The position numbers and the translations under genes are program-made. Source: Chloroflexi bacterium TSY (GTDB taxonomy: Bacteria; Chloroflexota; Anaerolineae; Caldilineales; Caldilineaceae). From it: a stretch of 64,000 nucleotides of DNA. The stretch spans positions 11,160-75,159 of the forward strand of contig JAHBNG010000069.1 in NCBI GenBank assembly GCA_019217005.1, given 5' to 3'. The first letter of the stretch is position 1. The number at the start of each line of letters is the position of its first letter. Positions 27,316 to 35,437 of the stretch are shown here, piece by piece. The notes beneath the pieces are model-generated. The model worked only from the letters and a program-made list of their open reading frames with translations, made no database searches and was not told the origin of the DNA.

Positions 27316-28810
27316 CTTTACTTTCTGGTAAAAGAAAAGAGATGAGGTGAGAAATGTGACAAAAAGCGGTTAGCAGTTCATCCTAAAGGTAGAGAACCCA
27401 AAAAGGAGGAAGGAATGCTAACCGCGCCAGAAATAACTATAGCAGTACTGATGAATGTATTGCAAGTAACGCCGATGGGAACAAACGTAAATGTAATGCG
27501 TCTGATGTGGGCAATGCTGAATGGGTCGTTTCTGAAAAGTCGAGGAGCAATCCATAGCGCATTGAAAGAAAGCGGGTTTGAAGATGAGGAGCTCCGGCGA
27601 AGCTGGTGGAGCTTTCGATATGGATCATGGGATATCACAAGTCTGCTGGGGTCGTGGCAAGAAGAAGTGGAAAGGGGAATGGGAGGCAAAAAAGTTAGAA
27701 GGGTACCGAGTGAAAAGCATAGATATCACAGGGTTCTGGCGACCGAAGCTGCAAGGGAAAGTGAACCGACTCTATAACTCAACGGCTCGTCGGGCATTGC
27801 CCGCGCTCATCTTTGGAGTGATGATAAGCTCGGGGGAGATAGGCGGGAAGCGAGTGCCACTGCTCAAGGCAATCATGAGATGCACGGTTGGAACAAAGGA
27901 AAGTGAGTTTCGGAAAAAGCTGCTGACAGAGACGAAGAAATCACTGGAGTCAGACGAAGTGGCGGTGGTCGATGCCGGTTTACAATCAGAGAAATGCTAG
28001 AAAGCGGCATAGACCGATTTGTCCTGCGGGAAGCCATTAACTGCACAGTGCGCCGCAATGAGTTCCCCAAACGCAAAGAAAAGGCAGACCACCTGAATAT
28101 GGTGATATTGTGCGACCGCTCTCGCAGCTATAAGGGAAAGCGACTCGAGGCTACAACTCCGGACTCGTCTGGTCGCTTTCTCTATAGTGGTCGCCTGATT
28201 TGCTATCAAGCATGGCACAATCTCGTCCCCAGAACAACCAAGGTGGATACAGCCAACCGTACCTACTCGATTTACGTCATTCAGGATCCGGCCTACAACA
28301 CACCTTTGGTTTTGGCGACCGTTATGACTTTGCAGCCTGAAACCATTTATCTTGTCTACCTGGAACGCTGGCCTGTTGAACATCCCCCCTTGGCTTCCAA
28401 GCAGATGATTGGCTTACATCGTCAATTTGTTCATGCCGATGAGGCTTGTTTCCGCTTACCTGAACTGGGGCTGCTGGCTGGCAATCTTCTTTCCCATTTA
28501 GCCGCTTCTCTTCCTCCCATACCGACTGGCTACTGGGATCGAGAGCCTCAATCCACTCCCGGCAGGCTGCGCCGTGTTCTCTCGAGTGCTCTTTTTCCAA
28601 CTCCTGACCAACTCGACCCTGACTTTCGGAAAAAGGTCTCGGTTTCACACCATTTCCCTAAAGGCGTTCTCGCTCATCGCCGCCTCAATGCCGCTGCTTA
28701 AACTAGCCGAGCACTATTTTTACATTTTATCCCGTTTTTTCAGGGTGGATTCTTTTTTCCGCCCCTTTCGGTTTGCCCTTTGTCACTCAAGCCTTTACCA
28801 GAAAGTAAAG
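27316..28810 (+). mobile_element. Insertion sequence, 1495 bp, 6-bp TSD, abutting a GTPase start codon
   Basis: Terminal inverted repeats CTTTACTTTCTGGTAAA at both ends. The direct duplication TTCATA (27310-27315 and 28811-28816) overlaps the GTPase ATG (complement of 27312-27314). It encodes a broken DDE transposase. The insertion leaves the GTPase coding frame whole but separates it from its native promoter. Confidence 0.92.
27415..28701 (+). pseudogene. DDE transposase of the 1495-bp IS, frameshifted at least twice
   Basis: The first segment (27415 onward) reads MLTAPEITIAVLMNVLQVTP and SWWSFRYGSWDITSLLGSWQ. The second (27660-28000) reads AKKLEGYRVKSIDITGFWRP and VAVVDAG. The third (27990-28701) reads REMLESGIDRFVLREAINC, then YLERWPVEHPPLASKQMIG and HADEACFRLPELGLLAGNLL. 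They lie in different frames, with breaks near 27660 and 27978 (GATGCCGG then TTTACAATC). RWPVEHPPL...Q is probably the catalytic-Glu region. I cannot assign an ISfinder family. Confidence 0.8.
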
Positions 28811-28862
28811 TTCATATAGATGTTCAGATAATGTTTTTCCACGCAAAACAGTAGCTTTGTCA

Positions 28863-28912
28863 GCATTGCAGCCGGTCAGCTCGTCAGCTCTCTGGCTGAC
28901 CGGCTGCAATGC
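28863..28912. repeat. Perfect 18-bp inverted repeat (hairpin)
   Basis: GCATTGCAGCCGGTCAGC (28863-28880) and its exact inverse (28895-28912) flank a 14-nt loop. No U-tract follows, so it is more likely a REP-like element than a terminator. Confidence 0.7.
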
Positions 28913-28928
28913 CATCGACGACAGGAAA

Positions 28929-28964
28929 ATCTTCTCCTGAAAGGCTATAGAATCAGGAGAAGAT
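28929..28964 (-). terminator. Candidate rho-independent terminator of the dehydrogenase operon
   Basis: ATCTTCTCCTGA and TCAGGAGAAGAT form a 12-bp stem with a 12-nt loop. On the minus strand the stem is followed by TTTT, 17 nt after the stop codon of the 28981-29991 gene. Confidence 0.65.
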
Positions 28965-28980
28965 CAAAAATTCACAAATC

Positions 28981-29991
28981 CTACTGTTTCTGCTGAAACG
29001 CGCCAAATCGGTAATTATCCTGCTCCATGACCTGTGGGTTGACGATATTGGTCGGCACTTCGCCGCGCAATTCTTGGGCAGCATGTTCCGCCGCGCCGCG
29101 GGCTAATTCCTCGATCGCAGTTTCGGAATAGAAAGCAGCGTGTGGCGTCACAATCGCGTTGTCAAGTGCCAGTAGTGGATGGTCAGGAGCAGCCGGTTCC
29201 TGACTTAAAACATCCAGACCCGCACCAGCAATCCATCCTTCGGTCAGCGCTTTGTATAGGGCCTCTTCGTCGATAAGCGGCCCGCGAGAGGTGTTGAAAA
29301 GATAAGCCGTTGGCTTCATTAACCGGAGCGCTCGTTCATCAATTAGATGCCGTGTCTCGTCCGTCAGCGGTGCATGAATTGAGACATAATCCGACTCTCG
29401 CAAGAGAAAATCGAGATCATTGGTTGCCGTTCCGGCATCACCCAACGCATCAGCCGTCAAACGGGGTGTGTAGGCAATAATCTTTAAACCGAACCCACGC
29501 GCCTTGGGCACAATCGTCTGGGCAATGTTGCCATACCCGATGAGCCCCAATGTCTGTCCACGGAGTCGCGGTACAGGACTGACTCGTTTCAAATCCCAAA
29601 TGCCAGTCTGGGTCGCCTGTGCGTGTCGGACGATGCCTCGGGCACAGGACAGCAACAATGCCATGACATGATCAGAGACTTCTTCCAGACAAAACGTTGG
29701 TACATTGGTGACCAACATGCCCAACTTAGTTGCATGATCAACAGCAATGTTGTCGAGGCCGATGCCATAACGGTTGACGGCGACACAGCGTTCAGCTACG
29801 TCCAATACGGCGGGCGTGACAGGTTTCCAGCAGGTAAGAATGGCATCAACAGGTGGTGCCAATTCGATCAACTCGGCTTCTTCGCCCGTTTTGGACACAA
29901 CTAACTCTGCGCCAACTGCGCCCAGGATTGACTCTTCGATTTCGAGGGAAGGCCAAGCGTAGTCTGTGATTAGTACTTTGTAGTTCATCAT
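28981..29991 (-). CDS. D-2-hydroxyacid dehydrogenase (phosphoglycerate-dehydrogenase-like)
   Basis: 336 residues. The NAD-binding Rossmann motif is LGLIGYGNIAQTIV. The substrate Arg lies in FNTSRGPLIDEEAL, followed by AGLDVLSQEP (Glu) and TPHAAFYSE (catalytic His), in the standard order for the family. The N-terminal region (ITDYAWPSLEIEESILGAVG) matches the C-terminal-binding-protein-like subgroup often called phosphoglycerate dehydrogenase. It reduces or oxidises a 2-oxo/2-hydroxy acid with NAD(H). It is transcribed with the Ldh_2-type dehydrogenase just upstream (13-bp gap), so the pair likely works on the same hydroxyacid pathway. Confidence 0.92.
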   Translation of the reverse strand: MMNYKVLITDYAWPSLEIEESILGAVGAELVVSKTGEEAELIELAPPVDAILTCWKPVTPAVLDVAERCVAVNRYGIGLDNIAVDHATKLGMLVTNVPTFCLEEVSDHVMALLLSCARGIVRHAQATQTGIWDLKRVSPVPRLRGQTLGLIGYGNIAQTIVPKARGFGLKIIAYTPRLTADALGDAGTATNDLDFLLRESDYVSIHAPLTDETRHLIDERALRLMKPTAYLFNTSRGPLIDEEALYKALTEGWIAGAGLDVLSQEPAAPDHPLLALDNAIVTPHAAFYSETAIEELARGAAEHAAQELRGEVPTNIVNPQVMEQDNYRFGAFQQKQ

Positions 29992-30004
29992 CTATCCTAT
30001 TGAT

Positions 30005-31051
30005 TCAGTTTTCACGATAATTCGACAGTCCAACCTTCTCTGCTGTCTCTACAATTTGTTCCCAGGTCGTTTCACCTAGTTCAATTCCCTCTTTCTCCCG
30101 CTGTGCCACATTTCGAAATTCACGTTCGCCCGGCATCAAAATCTCATCCACACCTTCGGCCAGAGCAGCCGACTTCATGTATTCGGAGACGCCCTGTATC
30201 AGTTGTTTGAAATCCCCCAAAGGCGTAAACGCCGTTGGATTGATCACTATGAGACTGAGTCCATTTCCGACCCGTTCTGGAGCATCCAGCACCTGACCCG
30301 CAAGCGTGCCGCCCAAGATCTCCACGAGCAGACTCAGTGCATACCCCTTGTATCCAACTGCACCGCCGAAAGGCAGTATGGCCCCTTTGGGCGGACCATA
30401 AAACTTCGCCGGTTCTCGTGTTGGCCGTCCCTCTGCATCGACAATGGCCTCATATGGCAATTCTCGATCCTGGTGCAGCGAGACACGGATACGCCCCTCC
30501 GCAACCACACTTGTCGCAAAATCGGCCAGAACTGGCTCTTCTTCTGTTGGCACACCGTATGAAATCGGATTTGTCGATAATCGCCCTTCACGTGCGCCAA
30601 AAGGTGCCACATGATGACCATATGCAGGCCAAGTCGCCGATGCAATGCAGATCATCTCCTGTTCGGCCGCTCGTTGGGGATATGCACCGAGACGGCCCAC
30701 ATGATTGCATTCCTGTGCAATGATGCAACTCACGTTGTGGATCCGCGCCTTTTCAACCGCCAGATCCAGGGCACGAAAGGCGACGACCTGCCCAAAGTTG
30801 TTGCCTCCTTCTACAATCGCCGTTGTTGGGGTCTCTTTGGTCACCCGTGTGGGGGCACCAGGGACAATATGACCCCCTTCAATGTCTCCAACATATTGGG
30901 GAATACGAATGACGCCATGAGAATCCATACCCAATAGATTGGCATACACGAGTTCTTTGGCAACGAGAGCCGCTTCATTTTGTGGCACTTCAGCGGCTAC
31001 AAAGATTTTGGTTGCAAGATTTTCTAAGTAGTCTGGGGTAAATTTGGGCAT
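30005..31051 (-). CDS. Ldh_2-family malate/L-lactate/ureidoglycolate-type dehydrogenase
   Basis: 348 residues. Features of the Ldh_2 fold: NLLGMDSHGVIRIPQYV (catalytic-site His and substrate Arg), VVAFRALDLAVEKA, CIIAQECNHVGRLGAYPQRA, and LPFGGAVGYKGYALSLLVEILGG near the C-terminus. Such enzymes use NAD(P)H on malate, sulfolactate, diketogulonate or ureidoglycolate; the substrate cannot be chosen from sequence. It lies directly upstream of the D-2-hydroxyacid dehydrogenase gene on the same strand. Confidence 0.92.
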   Translation of the reverse strand: MPKFTPDYLENLATKIFVAAEVPQNEAALVAKELVYANLLGMDSHGVIRIPQYVGDIEGGHIVPGAPTRVTKETPTTAIVEGGNNFGQVVAFRALDLAVEKARIHNVSCIIAQECNHVGRLGAYPQRAAEQEMICIASATWPAYGHHVAPFGAREGRLSTNPISYGVPTEEEPVLADFATSVVAEGRIRVSLHQDRELPYEAIVDAEGRPTREPAKFYGPPKGAILPFGGAVGYKGYALSLLVEILGGTLAGQVLDAPERVGNGLSLIVINPTAFTPLGDFKQLIQGVSEYMKSAALAEGVDEILMPGEREFRNVAQREKEGIELGETTWEQIVETAEKVGLSNYREN

Positions 31052-31140
31052 TTGAGTAGCTCCAGTTGATCGATGCTGAGCACAGCCATAAATTTAAATG
31101 AATTTGAATGTATGGGTGAGCGTCACTTTTCTTGCATGGT

Positions 31141-31851
31141 CTAATCTAAGTCCAGAGGTTCACGAAGTGGCGCATAATCTTCCGTCCATGACTTTTTACC
31201 AGAGAATTTTAACCCAAGTCTCGTGATAAAGAAAGGCAAGAACTGACCCGCCTGATTTGCGTAGAGCGTCCATGCATCGAGTGCCGCTGGACGTTTTGTG
31301 ATGAACCGACAAGTTAAAGGAGCCACCATCCGTAACGGAACCTTGCCCAAGATAGACTCTCTCACGCTTGAACGGATTCCATCTGCACCTACGACCAGTG
31401 CGAATCGATCCTGGGTGCCGTCCGATAAGGTTACCTCTACTCCGTCTGGATTGGCGTCGATGTGGGTGATGGTTGTTCCGAGAGCAACGTCAATTTCCCG
31501 TGTGCTCTCAAGCAGTATTTCCTGTAACACATTGCGATGAATGCCTAAACAATATCGATCTGAACCCCAAACTTCTTCGAGATCAAGGACAAGAACCGAA
31601 CGACCCTGATCTGTTGCAAGAAGGCGCCGATGAATCGTTGCACTCCGGCTGCGTGCGACGTCAGCAAGTCCTAATTGTTCTAAGGCAGCAACGCCATTTG
31701 CTGGTGTATAAAGTCCCGACCTGGCCCAAGGCTGGGTCGGCTGTACCTCTACAAGGCGTGGTGACCAGCCTCGTTGCTGTAATGCCCGTGCGATCGCTAG
31801 TCCCGCAATTCCCCCTCCGACAATCAAAATTTTTTCAGTGCGTTTCATCAT
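31141..31851 (-). CDS. FAD-dependent monooxygenase, C-terminally truncated
   Basis: I place the start at ATG 31851 (MMKRTEKILIVGGGIAGLA), because the dinucleotide-binding GxGxxG comes at the expected distance from it. An upstream GTG (31902) is possible. About 236 residues are encoded, when about 370-400 is normal for PHBH-fold aromatic hydroxylases. GGGIAGLAIARALQQRG and the central GADGIRSSVRESI are present. The second FAD motif (GDAAH-type) and the C-terminal domain are absent. The tail KKSWTEDYAPLREPLDLD is atypical. It is probably a decayed gene. It is divergent from the cyclase gene, with a 65-bp gap. Confidence 0.75.
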   Translation of the reverse strand: MMKRTEKILIVGGGIAGLAIARALQQRGWSPRLVEVQPTQPWARSGLYTPANGVAALEQLGLADVARSRSATIHRRLLATDQGRSVLVLDLEEVWGSDRYCLGIHRNVLQEILLESTREIDVALGTTITHIDANPDGVEVTLSDGTQDRFALVVGADGIRSSVRESILGKVPLRMVAPLTCRFITKRPAALDAWTLYANQAGQFLPFFITRLGLKFSGKKSWTEDYAPLREPLDLD

Positions 31852-31916
31852 ACTTAAAATAAGGTGTGGTGATATTAAAATACTGTAGAAAGAACGATTC
31901 ACTCCAAGAGGACAAG

Positions 31917-32582
31917 ATGACGATAAAATCTAACAAACTCATTGATCTAAGCCACACCATTGAAGAAGGCATGATTACCTATAAAGGCTTACCTGCCCCC
32001 ATTGTCTGTGATTTTCTGAGCCGAGAAGCATCCCGCAAAATCTATGCCTCAGGCACTGAATTCCACATCGGAAAGATAGAGATGGTGGCCAACACGGGCA
32101 CCTATGTTGATGCACCGTTCCATCGCTTTGCCGATGGTCTAGATCTGTCTGAATTACCGTTAGAGTCGCTGGTCAATTTAGACGCTGTCGTCGTACGAGT
32201 TGCTCAAGGAGAGACTGAGATAGATGTCGAATATTTTCAAGATATCCATCTGACGGGCAAGGCTGTTTTGGTACATACCGGCTGGTCTCGTCACTGGCGC
32301 ACCGACCAATATTTCGAGGGACATCCTTACCTTACTGAAGCCGCGGCCATCTTTCTCCGTGACAAAGGAGCATCGCTTGTGGGCATCGATTCGCTCAATA
32401 TCGATGGCATCGGCGATGGTCATCGTCCCGTTCACACAACGTTGCTTGAAGCGAATCCTCCCATTGCCGAACACTTGACCAATCTAGATCAAGTTCCAAA
32501 TGAAGGCTTTAGGTTTCATGCCGCGCCAGTAAAGGTGAAAAATATGGGCACATTTCCTGTGCGCGCCTTTGCCGTTGTTTAG
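31917..32582 (+). CDS. Cyclase-family (kynurenine-formamidase-like) hydrolase
   Basis: 221 residues from ATG 31917, preceded by AAGAGGACAAG. LIDLSHTIEEGMITYKGLPAP at the N-terminus and VLVHTGWSRHW, DGHRPVHTTLLE and RFHAAPVKVKNMGTFPVRAFAVV at the C-terminus are characteristic of the cyclase/metal-dependent hydrolase family. The metal motif HxGTHxDxPxH appears as NTGTYVDAPFH: the first His is Asn and the His after GT is Tyr. This variant probably changes metal ligation or substrate. Possible reactions are amide or lactone hydrolysis. The start at 31866 would lack an RBS. Confidence 0.88.
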   Translation: MTIKSNKLIDLSHTIEEGMITYKGLPAPIVCDFLSREASRKIYASGTEFHIGKIEMVANTGTYVDAPFHRFADGLDLSELPLESLVNLDAVVVRVAQGETEIDVEYFQDIHLTGKAVLVHTGWSRHWRTDQYFEGHPYLTEAAAIFLRDKGASLVGIDSLNIDGIGDGHRPVHTTLLEANPPIAEHLTNLDQVPNEGFRFHAAPVKVKNMGTFPVRAFAVV

Positions 32583-32616
32583 GAATGAAAATTCAATAAG
32601 ATCCTTCCTTTACCTA

Positions 32617-32645
32617 TTGACAAAATGTGGAACATCTGCTAGAAT
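32617..32645 (+). promoter_or_regulatory. Sigma70-type promoter of the ArsR-family gene
   Basis: TTGACA (32617-32622), a 17-bp spacer and TAGAAT (32640-32645) give an almost ideal housekeeping promoter. Transcription would start about 32652, only a few bases before the ATG at 32656, implying a leaderless or near-leaderless mRNA. Confidence 0.8.
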
Positions 32646-32670
32646 AGTGAACCATATGGTTCACTATTCT
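32641..32670. promoter_or_regulatory. 30-bp perfect palindromic operator over the ArsR start codon
   Basis: AGAATAGTGAACCAT is followed immediately by its exact inverse, with no spacer. It overlaps the -10 box, the predicted start point and the first five codons of the regulator. This is the expected placement for autorepression by a dimeric winged-helix protein. Confidence 0.8.
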
Positions 32671-33021
32671 TCTCAACCACTTGATCATACGTTTGGTGCC
32701 TTGGCGGATCCGACACGACGAGCAATATTGGCTCGCCTGATGCATAGCGAAGCTTCGGTTAAGGAGCTGGCTCAGCCCTTTGACATGACGCTGACAGCAA
32801 TCGGCAAACATGTACGAGTGCTCGAACGGGCAGGGCTATTGACTCATGAGAAGCGGGGCCGTACACGCATTTGCCGGCTGGAACCCGCACCACTCAAGGA
32901 TGCAATGGATTGGCTCTCAACCTATGCTCGCTTTTGGGATGATCAATTCAGCGCCTTGGCCGATTATCTCAATGAAACCGATTCCGAACAAAATCCACCT
33001 CTATCTCCGCACATTGAATGA
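32656..33021 (+). CDS. ArsR/SmtB-type winged-helix transcriptional repressor
   Basis: 121 residues beginning MVHYSSQPLDHTFGALADPT, then RRAILARL, SEASVKELAQPFDMTLTAIG and KHVRVLERAGLLTHEKRGRT, which is the helix-turn-helix and wing of the ArsR subgroup often linked to SRPBCC proteins. No metal-binding Cys pair (ELCVCD-type) is visible, so it probably does not sense metal. I chose the start at 32656 because the family N-terminus begins there and the promoter and operator end there; the longer frame from 32569 would begin upstream of the promoter. It probably represses itself. A decayed gene fragment follows directly. Confidence 0.88.
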   Translation: MVHYSSQPLDHTFGALADPTRRAILARLMHSEASVKELAQPFDMTLTAIGKHVRVLERAGLLTHEKRGRTRICRLEPAPLKDAMDWLSTYARFWDDQFSALADYLNETDSEQNPPLSPHIE

Positions 33022-33127
33022 ACCCGAAGAATTAGTGCCACAATTTCACGTCTTCCAGGCAGAGCGCTTTGTCCGGTTTGCCGTTGCTGATGATCTGCCC
33101 CACCGTCAAGGTACATCAAGCGGCTGA
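32972..33127 (+). pseudogene. Possible C-terminal remnant of a GFA/CENP-V-like gene
   Basis: 51 codons overlapping the end of the ArsR gene in another frame: TLNEPEELVPQFHVFQAER and RFAVADDLPH. The pattern (L-N/D-x-P then P-x-H and DDLP near the end) resembles the C-terminus of glutathione-dependent formaldehyde-activating-like proteins. The catalytic Cys-rich N-terminus is missing, so if real this is a relic. It could also be a chance frame. Confidence 0.35.
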
Positions 33128-33160
33128 ATATCGTAGCGAGCACTGTCCTCCCAGTGCAAT

Positions 33161-33541
33161 TTATGCATCTCCAGTCGGTTCGATCCCCGCTGTTTCAATC
33201 ATCAGAACAATGGTTTTTTCTGGCGCCCTTGTTTTATGAACAACTCCCTTCGGTACAACGTACCCTTGTTGCGGATGTAGTTCAACAGAGTCAGATTCTT
33301 CAAAATCAATGAGTAGTTTTCCGTCGAGTGTAAAAAAGAATTCATCTTCCTTATCATGCTTGTGCCAATGGTACTCTCCCTGTAGTATGCCAAGACGGAC
33401 AACAGAGCTATTTACTTGACACAGCGTCTGATTATACCATTTGTCGGTACACTTCTGAACCAACGAAGGAACGTCAATCTTCTCCAACGAATCGTGAAGA
33501 ATGTTCATGTGATTCACATACGGATACTCTCTATTGCTCAT
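33161..33541 (-). CDS. Small cupin-domain protein
   Basis: 126 residues, a single-domain cupin. Motif 1 is visible as EYHWHKHDKEDEFFFTLDGKL (two His and a Glu as metal ligands) and motif 2 as PKGVVHKTRAPE (third His). These proteins bind a divalent metal and act as small oxygenases, isomerases or sensors; the role here is unknown. It is convergent with the ArsR gene and divergent from the large membrane protein gene. Confidence 0.85.
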   Translation of the reverse strand: MSNREYPYVNHMNILHDSLEKIDVPSLVQKCTDKWYNQTLCQVNSSVVRLGILQGEYHWHKHDKEDEFFFTLDGKLLIDFEESDSVELHPQQGYVVPKGVVHKTRAPEKTIVLMIETAGIEPTGDA

Positions 33542-33663
33542 GCATAGCCTCCTGTTGGTCGCGCGACTGACTCTTGTATTTGTTGACAGGACGCGCTTGT
33601 TTCGTTAAATTGGTGAACCATTGCATAAAATGATAACAGCTTGTGTAATCAAAGGAACCCATC

Positions 33664-35334
33664 GTGCAGTCGACATCATGGCCACTAGTATTCAATCAAA
33701 ATCAACTCAAATCCGGTGGGCTCTTTCTTTTTTGGGCGTTTGTCTTTGGACTCTCTTACACGCAATGGCCGCTTTATTCTGAGAATCAGAATACCAAGTT
33801 TCTCATTGGTCTAGCAAGCGCTGGATTTGGTTATCTGAATAAAGATTGGTTGGCCAATACCATCGACCCACTGCCGGTCTTTAGCACGCTCGTTTATTTG
33901 ACCTATCGTTTTATTCACCCATACGCATATTATCTCTACCATGCGCTGCTCCTCGGCCTCTATCTTTATAGTTTGGGCGGGATTGCCCACAAAGTGTTCA
34001 AGCTCAACAAGACCAATATTGGGCGTCCCCTTTTTTTTGTACTAATGATTGCTATCCACGCTGGTCAATTGCCGCCTTTTTCGCAACCGGTTCTCGAGAC
34101 GAGCCTCAGCTGGTTGATTCAATCGGGGGTGGCAAATCAATATCTGTTTAACCCAGTTTTACAACCAAGTACATTTGGTGTCCTTCTCATCTTTTCAATC
34201 TATCTTTATCTGATCGAAAAACCTTATTGGGCTGTCACATCTGCTGCACTCGCCGCTGTTTTTCACTCAACCTATTTACCGAGCGCTGCTATACTGGTCA
34301 TGTCATATGCGCTGGTCAACCTTTGGGAGGAGCGTAACCTTCGCAAGGCTATTCAGATCGGTCTTTTGGCATTACTGATTGTCTTACCTATCTTATCATA
34401 CAATTATCTATTGTTGGGACCGACAACGTCTGAAAACTGGCAGCGTGCACAAGAGATTATCGTACATTTTCGCATTCCACATCATTCGATCCCGGAAATT
34501 TGGTTTAACGACACGGTCTATGTGAAGATCGCAATCGTTGCAATTGCAACACTTCTGGTCATTCGGACCCGATTGTTTCCCGTCATGGTCCTATCACTTA
34601 GTGCAGCGATTGGGCTGACCTACTTGCAGACACAGATCAACTATGACACGCTGGCTTTTATTGCACCGTGGCGTATTTCGGTCTTTCTCGTTCCTCTTGC
34701 TACATCAATGATTGTGGCTTTTTTACTGACGCTTTTGTTAAATAACTTGATCGCTTCTCCAGCGCCATTAAATCTTGTCTCAAGTAGTTTGAATGACTCA
34801 GAAAGGAATTCCTCATTTTTTGAACAAGATGTACCTGATCTTGGCTGGATTCAGATAATTTTATTCGGAGTTGCGATGATCGCTCTCGTTGCGCTTGTTG
34901 GGAAAGGTGCCATGTCGATTCGAGACAGTGTCCAATCGCGTGAGACGGCGGCGGAAGCCCTCTTGTGGCGCTTTGCCGGCGATATCAAGCAGCCTGACCA
35001 TATTTATCTTGTCCCAACACATATGGCCGAATTTCGTCTTGCAACCGGTGTTCCTGTGGTGGTAACCTTTAAATCACATCCCTACAAAGATGTTGAGGTG
35101 ATCGAATGGCAAGAGCGAGTCAACGCCGTGAATGACTTTTATGCCAATATTTCCTGCGATGGCATTGAAGCACTTGCCGCACGTTACGGCATTACCCATG
35201 TGGTGTTTGTGCATGAACAATTTTTCGATGGTTGTGCGAGTATCCGGAACATTCATCTAGATGATCACTATGGTGTTTTTCAGATAGAGATGGGGAAGAA
35301 CGCATCTGTAGATGAAGTAGTGCGTGATTTTTAG
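33664..35334 (+). CDS. Polytopic membrane protein (GT-C-like or DUF6798-like)
   Basis: 556 residues, starting at a GTG (33664) with AAAGGAACCC upstream. About nine to ten hydrophobic helices lie between residues 15 and 430. A short soluble C-terminal region (about 435-540) reads HIYLVPTHMAEFRLATGVPV and YGITHVVFVHEQFFDGCASI. The layout and C-terminal segment recall membrane proteins of the DUF6798/GT-C type of unknown activity. It could handle a lipid-linked sugar. It precedes an LPG-synthase-TM-like gene and is not far from a GT39-type gene, so a cell-envelope role is plausible but unproven. Confidence 0.7.
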   Translation: MQSTSWPLVFNQNQLKSGGLFLFWAFVFGLSYTQWPLYSENQNTKFLIGLASAGFGYLNKDWLANTIDPLPVFSTLVYLTYRFIHPYAYYLYHALLLGLYLYSLGGIAHKVFKLNKTNIGRPLFFVLMIAIHAGQLPPFSQPVLETSLSWLIQSGVANQYLFNPVLQPSTFGVLLIFSIYLYLIEKPYWAVTSAALAAVFHSTYLPSAAILVMSYALVNLWEERNLRKAIQIGLLALLIVLPILSYNYLLLGPTTSENWQRAQEIIVHFRIPHHSIPEIWFNDTVYVKIAIVAIATLLVIRTRLFPVMVLSLSAAIGLTYLQTQINYDTLAFIAPWRISVFLVPLATSMIVAFLLTLLLNNLIASPAPLNLVSSSLNDSERNSSFFEQDVPDLGWIQIILFGVAMIALVALVGKGAMSIRDSVQSRETAAEALLWRFAGDIKQPDHIYLVPTHMAEFRLATGVPVVVTFKSHPYKDVEVIEWQERVNAVNDFYANISCDGIEALAARYGITHVVFVHEQFFDGCASIRNIHLDDHYGVFQIEMGKNASVDEVVRDF

Positions 35335-35337
35335 ATA

Positions 35338-35412
35338 GTGTGTCACACAGTGTCTAAATGGAGCAGGCTTTCTGACTGAGAGGTTTCCATTTACACACTT
35401 TGTGGTACACAC
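35338..35412. repeat. PAL1 repeat copy
   Basis: Arms GTGTGTCACACAGTGTCTAA and TTACACACTTTGTGGTACAC enclose a loop with CTGACTGAGAGG. It sits between two co-directional membrane-protein genes, starting 4 bp after the first stop codon. Confidence 0.85.
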
Positions 35413-35437
35413 CCGATTTTAAGTTGAGGAGCAGACT

